NCBI GenBank assembly: GCA_022425465.1
Contig: JAKMFK010000298.1
Location: forward strand, 1 to 11,727
Direction: 5' to 3'
Source of the DNA: Bacteroidia bacterium
Lineage (GTDB): Bacteria; Bacteroidota; Bacteroidia; NS11-12g; UBA9320
Length of the DNA stretch: 11,727 nt
Of this stretch, positions 8,742-11,727 are shown one piece after another. Positions within the stretch are counted from its first letter, which is position 1. Each line of letters opens with the position of its first letter. Made by a program: the position numbers and the translations under genes. Below the pieces are notes generated by a model that saw nothing but the letters and a program-made list of their open reading frames with translations, was not told the origin of the DNA and did not search any database.

Positions 8742-9795
8742 ATTAATCATAGTATTTATTTTGACCATTTTTGGTTTGAATGGATATGCTCAAGATCCAT
8801 TATTTTCATCAACATTAGATAATCCTCTTTATTATAACCCAGCCACTCCAGGCATTGTAAGAGGTCATGAATATAGGTTGAATTACAGAGAACAGTGGCC
8901 TGGGATACCAGCTGCTTTACGTGCTTTTAATTTTTCATCAACGCATCAGTTGAGAAACACAGTGGGTATAGGTTTTTTTGTTATGTCTAATGTAGAAGGA
9001 GAATCTCGTTTAAAGACAGATAAGATTGAAGCTAGCATTGCTTTTCCAGTTAAAATTTCACGCTATCTTAAAATTAGTGGCGGAATAAACGCTGGTTTTG
9101 GACAAAAAAGTATCGATTGGACAAGAATTGAATTCGATGATCAGTTTGATAAATATTATGGTAAAATTTATCCAACGAGTTTTTCATTTCCTGAAGAATT
9201 TCAGCGAAAGTATGGGGATTTAAGTTTGGGTATAGCAGCTAAAGGGGCTTTGAGAAGAGGAAGAAATGAAGCAAAAGTATATGGATCATTAGGCTTAGCC
9301 ATGAAACATGTGACTGTTTTTCCTACAGCCAACTTTATTGGAAGTGATATACGAGCAGTTCCTCTTAAATACATTATACATGGGAATATTTGGTTTTTAG
9401 ACAAAACATTAAGAAAAGGGATTGCTCCAAATTTTAATATAGAAGATCAGGCTTCGATGACCACATTCAACTTATCAACTCGAATAGTCCTTAGACCCTT
9501 TTATTTCAATGTGGGAATAAGAAATAGAACATTCAAGTTTAATCTAGAGGAATTTGATAGTTTTATATTTGGAGTTGGTTATACCAGTGAGGTAATTAAT
9601 AATAATGTAACTAATATTGGTTACAGCTATGACTTCACCACCTCCAAACTCATAGGAGGGACATATGGATCTCATGAAATATCCATTAGCTACAGCTTTG
9701 ATATTGATGGCAGTAGACAGTTTGGTGGTAAAAGATCACGACGTTCTAGAAATGACATCCAGTGTCCTGCAAGTTTTGGTGGAGTATCATATTAG
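8707..9795 (+). CDS. PorP/SprF-family type IX secretion outer-membrane protein
   Basis: A 362-residue protein (355 if translation begins at the second ATG, 8728). The signal peptide core LIIVFILTIFGLNGYA ends before QDPLFSS, and the family landmarks follow: DNPLYYNPATPGIVRG, LNYREQWPGIPAALRAF, a glycine-rich amphipathic barrel sequence, and a C-terminus with CPASFGGVSY. PorP/SprF proteins are outer-membrane beta-barrels; SprF is required for surface delivery of the adhesin SprB in Flavobacterium johnsoniae, and such genes often sit beside type B cargo genes. Here the start overlaps the cargo stop by one base (TAATG), which strongly suggests one transcript and translational coupling, with this protein serving the upstream giant. 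The second start gives a more conventional signal peptide, while the first gives the coupling; I cannot decide between them. The core T9SS genes are not in the window. Confidence 0.93.
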   Translation: MKIRNTIMKIRKLIIVFILTIFGLNGYAQDPLFSSTLDNPLYYNPATPGIVRGHEYRLNYREQWPGIPAALRAFNFSSTHQLRNTVGIGFFVMSNVEGESRLKTDKIEASIAFPVKISRYLKISGGINAGFGQKSIDWTRIEFDDQFDKYYGKIYPTSFSFPEEFQRKYGDLSLGIAAKGALRRGRNEAKVYGSLGLAMKHVTVFPTANFIGSDIRAVPLKYIIHGNIWFLDKTLRKGIAPNFNIEDQASMTTFNLSTRIVLRPFYFNVGIRNRTFKFNLEEFDSFIFGVGYTSEVINNNVTNIGYSYDFTTSKLIGGTYGSHEISISYSFDIDGSRQFGGKRSRRSRNDIQCPASFGGVSY

Positions 9796-9880
9796 TGTTT
9801 TAGAAAGGCGGTATCACCAAAAACAAAACCACAAAATAATCTAACAATCGTATAACATTTACCTCTAAATACCTGATAAT

Positions 9881-9903
9881 AACCCGCAAACCGTAAGCGG
9901 ATT
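9881..9903. other. Hairpin downstream of the PorP/SprF gene
   Basis: AACCCGC (9881-9887) can pair with GCGGATT (9897-9903), seven pairs with one A/C mismatch on the plus strand or a G-U wobble on the minus strand, around a nine-base loop. No T-run follows on either strand, so it is not a standard intrinsic terminator. It might protect the 3' end of the cargo/PorP transcript or simply be spacer. Confidence 0.35.
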
Positions 9904-9911
9904 TGAAGTTT

Positions 9912-9945
9912 ATAAATAAAAAAAGTCCCGCCGTTAAGCGAGACT
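9912..9945 (-). terminator. Intrinsic terminator of the tRNA-Val gene
   Basis: Read on the minus strand, AGTCTCGC and GCGGGACT form an eight-base-pair stem with one U-G wobble around a six-base loop (TTAACG), followed at once by seven T residues and further T-rich sequence. On the plus strand the wobble becomes an A/C mismatch and no T-run follows, so the signal is directional and serves the minus-strand tRNA about 20 bases upstream. Confidence 0.85.
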
Positions 9946-9966
9946 ATATTCATTTGATAATCAGTG

Positions 9967-10041
9967 TGGGAACTGCTGGATTCGAACCAGCGACCCTCTG
10001 CTTGTAAGGCAGATGCTCTAAACCAACTGAGCTAAGCTCCC
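9967..10041 (-). tRNA. tRNA-Val (anticodon UAC)
   Basis: The minus strand gives a complete cloverleaf of 75 bases including discriminator A. The acceptor is GGGAGCT with AGTTCCC (one G-U pair). The D arm is GCTC...GAGC with AGTTGG in the loop. The anticodon stem is TCTGC/GCAGA with loop CTTACAA, and the T arm is GCTGG-TTCGAAT-CCAGC. The anticodon TAC lies at plus positions 10004-10006 and reads valine GUA and GUG codons. The 3' CCA is not encoded and must be added after transcription. The gene stands alone, with its own promoter and terminator. Confidence 0.97.
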
Positions 10042-10051
10042 TGAAGGGCTG

Positions 10052-10082
10052 CAAATATAATTTGGGCAAGTTAAAAACAAAA
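10052..10082 (-). promoter_or_regulatory. Promoter of the tRNA-Val gene
   Basis: The minus strand carries TTTTG (plus 10078-10082), an 18-base spacer, then TATATTTG (plus 10052-10059). This matches the Bacteroidota -33 TTG / -7 TAnnTTTG promoter. Transcription would start near 10045, a few bases before the tRNA's 5' end at 10041. Confidence 0.75.
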
Positions 10083-10164
10083 TATATTTATTGATCGATT
10101 TTGGGGTCAATATATCCAACTAAAGTTGATCTAATCATTTTGGAATTTATATTAAAATTGTGGT

Positions 10165-10611
10165 ATGAGAGCATTGGTTCAACGTGTATCTAACGCCTAT
10201 GTGGAAGTGAATGAAAAAAAAATTTCTTCAATAAATAAAGGTTTATTAGTACTACTTGGGGTTCAAGATACAGATGACCAAACTGATATTAGTTGGTTAT
10301 CAAACAAGATTATTAAAATGCGACTATTTGAGGATGATAATGGGAAAATGAACCAAAGTATTGAGGATATTAAAGGACAACTATTGATAGTAAGTCAGTT
10401 CACTCTTCATGCGTCTATCAAAAAAGGGAATAGACCCTCTTTTATGGCTGCTGCACATTCAGATATTGCTTTACCCCTTTATCAAACCTTTGTATCAGAA
10501 TGCCAAAAGCAAATACCCACTCAGACTGGTCAGTTTGGGGCAATGATGCAAGTAGGTCTTGTCAATGATGGACCGGTAACAATTTGGCTAGATAGTAGAA
10601 ATAAAGAATGA
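10165..10611 (+). CDS. dtd: D-aminoacyl-tRNA deacylase
   Basis: A 148-residue protein, close to the usual ~145 of the family. It hydrolyses D-amino acids (and glycine mischarged on tRNA-Ala) from tRNA, a cytosolic proofreading function that works as a homodimer. The family hallmarks are present. The N-terminus is MRALVQRVSNAYVEV. Motif SQFTL lies at residues 77-81, followed by HASIKKGNRPSF. The cross-subunit Gly-Pro motif lies in NDGPVT at residues 134-139, near the C-terminus. No key residue is missing. The ATG at 10165 is fixed by the conserved MRALVQRV start. No strong Shine-Dalgarno or confident promoter is seen in the 123 bases between it and the divergent tRNA. The downstream hppD gene begins 64 bases after the stop and has its own promoter-like box. 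Confidence 0.97.
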   Translation: MRALVQRVSNAYVEVNEKKISSINKGLLVLLGVQDTDDQTDISWLSNKIIKMRLFEDDNGKMNQSIEDIKGQLLIVSQFTLHASIKKGNRPSFMAAAHSDIALPLYQTFVSECQKQIPTQTGQFGAMMQVGLVNDGPVTIWLDSRNKE

Positions 10612-10650
10612 GTCTTTTCTAACTGTTTTTTTTATTGTGAGGCTCAAGCT

Positions 10651-10658
10651 TAATTTTG
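10651..10658 (+). promoter_or_regulatory. Candidate -7 promoter box for hppD
   Basis: TAATTTTG matches the Bacteroidota -7 consensus TAnnTTTG exactly and lies 17 bases before the ATG at 10676, allowing a leader of about ten bases. A TTG at the end of TTTTTATTG lies only 13 bases upstream, shorter than normal, so the -33 part is uncertain. Confidence 0.45.
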
Positions 10659-10675
10659 TATTAAAACAATTCAAC

Positions 10676-11727
10676 ATGAATACGAATACACAGACACTAC
10701 CAAAATTATATGATGAGGCACAGGATTTTATGCCGTTGCTTGGCACTGATTATGTAGAATTATATGTCAGTAATAGTAAACAAGCCGCTCATTTTTATAA
10801 AACAGCGTTTGGTTTTCAAGGGATTGCCTATGCAGGTTTGGAAACAGGTTTGCAAGACAGAGAGAGCTATGTTTTACAACAGGATAAGATAAGATTGGTT
10901 CTTACTTCTCCCCTTAAAAGTGGAACTGATATAGGAAGACATATAGAATCACACGGTGACGGGGTCAAGGTTGTTGCTTTATGGGTTCCAGACGCTACGG
11001 TAGCTTATGATGAAGCCATCAAGCGTGGAGCGAAACATTATATGTCCCCTACTACAGAGGAGGATGCAGACGGTAAGGTAGTTCGATCAGGTATCTATTC
11101 ATATGGGGAGACTGTCCATATTTTTGTTGAACGCCAAGATTACAACGGAGTTTTTCTACCTGGATATACCACATGGGAGTCGGCATACAACCCAATAAGC
11201 ACTGGCTTAATGTATATAGATCATATGGTTGGAAATGTGGAGTTGGGTGAGATGAATACTTGGGTTAATTTTTATAAAGATGTGCTAGGTTTTGCTCAAA
11301 TAGTTTCTTTTGATGACAAAGATATTTCTACGGATTATACCGCTTTAATGAGTAAGGTAATGAGTAATGGAAATGGACGAATTAAATTTCCAATCAATGA
11401 ACCTGCTGATGGGAAGAAGAAGTCACAGATTGAAGAATACCTTGACTTTTATGAAGGTCCTGGGGTACAACATATTGCCGTTGCTACTAATGATATCATT
11501 AAAACAGTTCGCGAATTGGTTTCTCGTGGTGTGGAATTTTTGCGTGTACCTGACAATTATTACGATGTAGTTTTAGACCGTGTAGGAGAAATAGATGAAG
11601 ATATCGCACCATTAAGAGAATTGGGAATTCTGGTAGATCGAGATGACGAAGGGTACTTACTTCAGATTTTTACCAAGCCTATTGAACCAAGACCAACGCT
11701 ATTTTTTGAGATTATCCAACGAAAAGG
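10676..11727 (+). CDS. hppD: 4-hydroxyphenylpyruvate dioxygenase (C-terminus beyond the window)
   Basis: 350 complete codons are visible before the right edge. The enzyme converts 4-hydroxyphenylpyruvate and O2 to homogentisate and CO2 in tyrosine breakdown, using non-haem Fe(II) in the cytosol. The sequence has the two vicinal-oxygen-chelate halves: an N-terminal one from LLGTDYVELYVSNSKQAAHF and a catalytic one from YIDHMVGNVE. All three iron ligands are readable: His183 (DHMVGN), His266 (GVQHIA) and Glu345 (FFEIIQRK). The active-site neighbourhood is well kept, including GPGVQHIAVATNDI and GYLLQIFTKP. Family length is about 370-390, so roughly 20-40 residues (the usual GFGxGNFKALFE-like tail) are cut by the window, not by mutation. 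Homogentisate dioxygenase, a common neighbour, would lie outside if present. Confidence 0.96.
   Translation, partial: MNTNTQTLPKLYDEAQDFMPLLGTDYVELYVSNSKQAAHFYKTAFGFQGIAYAGLETGLQDRESYVLQQDKIRLVLTSPLKSGTDIGRHIESHGDGVKVVALWVPDATVAYDEAIKRGAKHYMSPTTEEDADGKVVRSGIYSYGETVHIFVERQDYNGVFLPGYTTWESAYNPISTGLMYIDHMVGNVELGEMNTWVNFYKDVLGFAQIVSFDDKDISTDYTALMSKVMSNGNGRIKFPINEPADGKKKSQIEEYLDFYEGPGVQHIAVATNDIIKTVRELVSRGVEFLRVPDNYYDVVLDRVGEIDEDIAPLRELGILVDRDDEGYLLQIFTKPIEPRPTLFFEIIQRK

Noticed and set aside
11367..11570. Open frame overlapping the right-hand gene in another phase
   Set aside because: It is inside hppD, which shows intact iron-ligand motifs in its own frame.
10676..11727. hppD as a pseudogene because no stop codon is seen
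   Set aside because: The frame is open to the edge and all three iron ligands are present; the missing end is simply outside the window.
1..11727. Mobile element, phage, toxin-antitoxin or defence island
   Set aside because: No transposase, integrase, terminal repeats, nuclease or toxin-like gene was found. The tRNA-Val gene has no neighbouring integrase, and I saw no repeat of its 3' end elsewhere in the window.

Overview
The window is AT-rich DNA from a member of the Bacteroidota, most likely a free-living flavobacterium-like bacterium; the exact genus cannot be read from it. The evidence is a type IX secretion (T9SS) cargo protein with a type B sorting domain, a PorP/SprF partner, an AsmA-family protein of the Bacteroidota kind, Bacteroidota-type promoter boxes (TAnnTTTG), and no Shine-Dalgarno-like sequences in front of the genes.

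Layout. Positions 1-2420 (minus strand) hold an AsmA-family envelope protein whose C-terminal end runs off the left edge. A 248-base divergent intergenic region follows, with a candidate promoter beside an inverted repeat. Positions 2669-8707 (plus) encode a 2012-residue secreted protein built of PKD/Ig-like beta domains and ending in a T9SS type B sorting domain. It overlaps by one base a PorP/SprF-family outer-membrane protein (8707-9795). The stretch 9796-10164 has no protein gene. It carries a hairpin, a minus-strand intrinsic terminator, tRNA-Val(UAC) on the minus strand and that tRNA's promoter. Then come dtd (D-aminoacyl-tRNA deacylase, 10165-10611) and the first ~350 codons of 4-hydroxyphenylpyruvate dioxygenase (10676 to the right edge).

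How it works together. The only clear functional unit is the cargo/PorP pair. The giant protein should cross the inner membrane by its signal peptide and be exported by the T9SS, with the adjacent PorP/SprF-like protein serving its export or surface attachment, as SprF does for SprB. Its most notable features are a 237-base in-frame internal duplication (about 86% identical copies), a regular pattern of cysteines in the repeats, and a duplicated 17-base start region at the front of the PorP gene. AsmA, tRNA-Val, dtd and hppD look like ordinary chromosomal genes. I found no CRISPR array, insertion sequence, phage gene or clearly new defence system. The least described part is the repeat architecture and specific pairing of the large T9SS protein.
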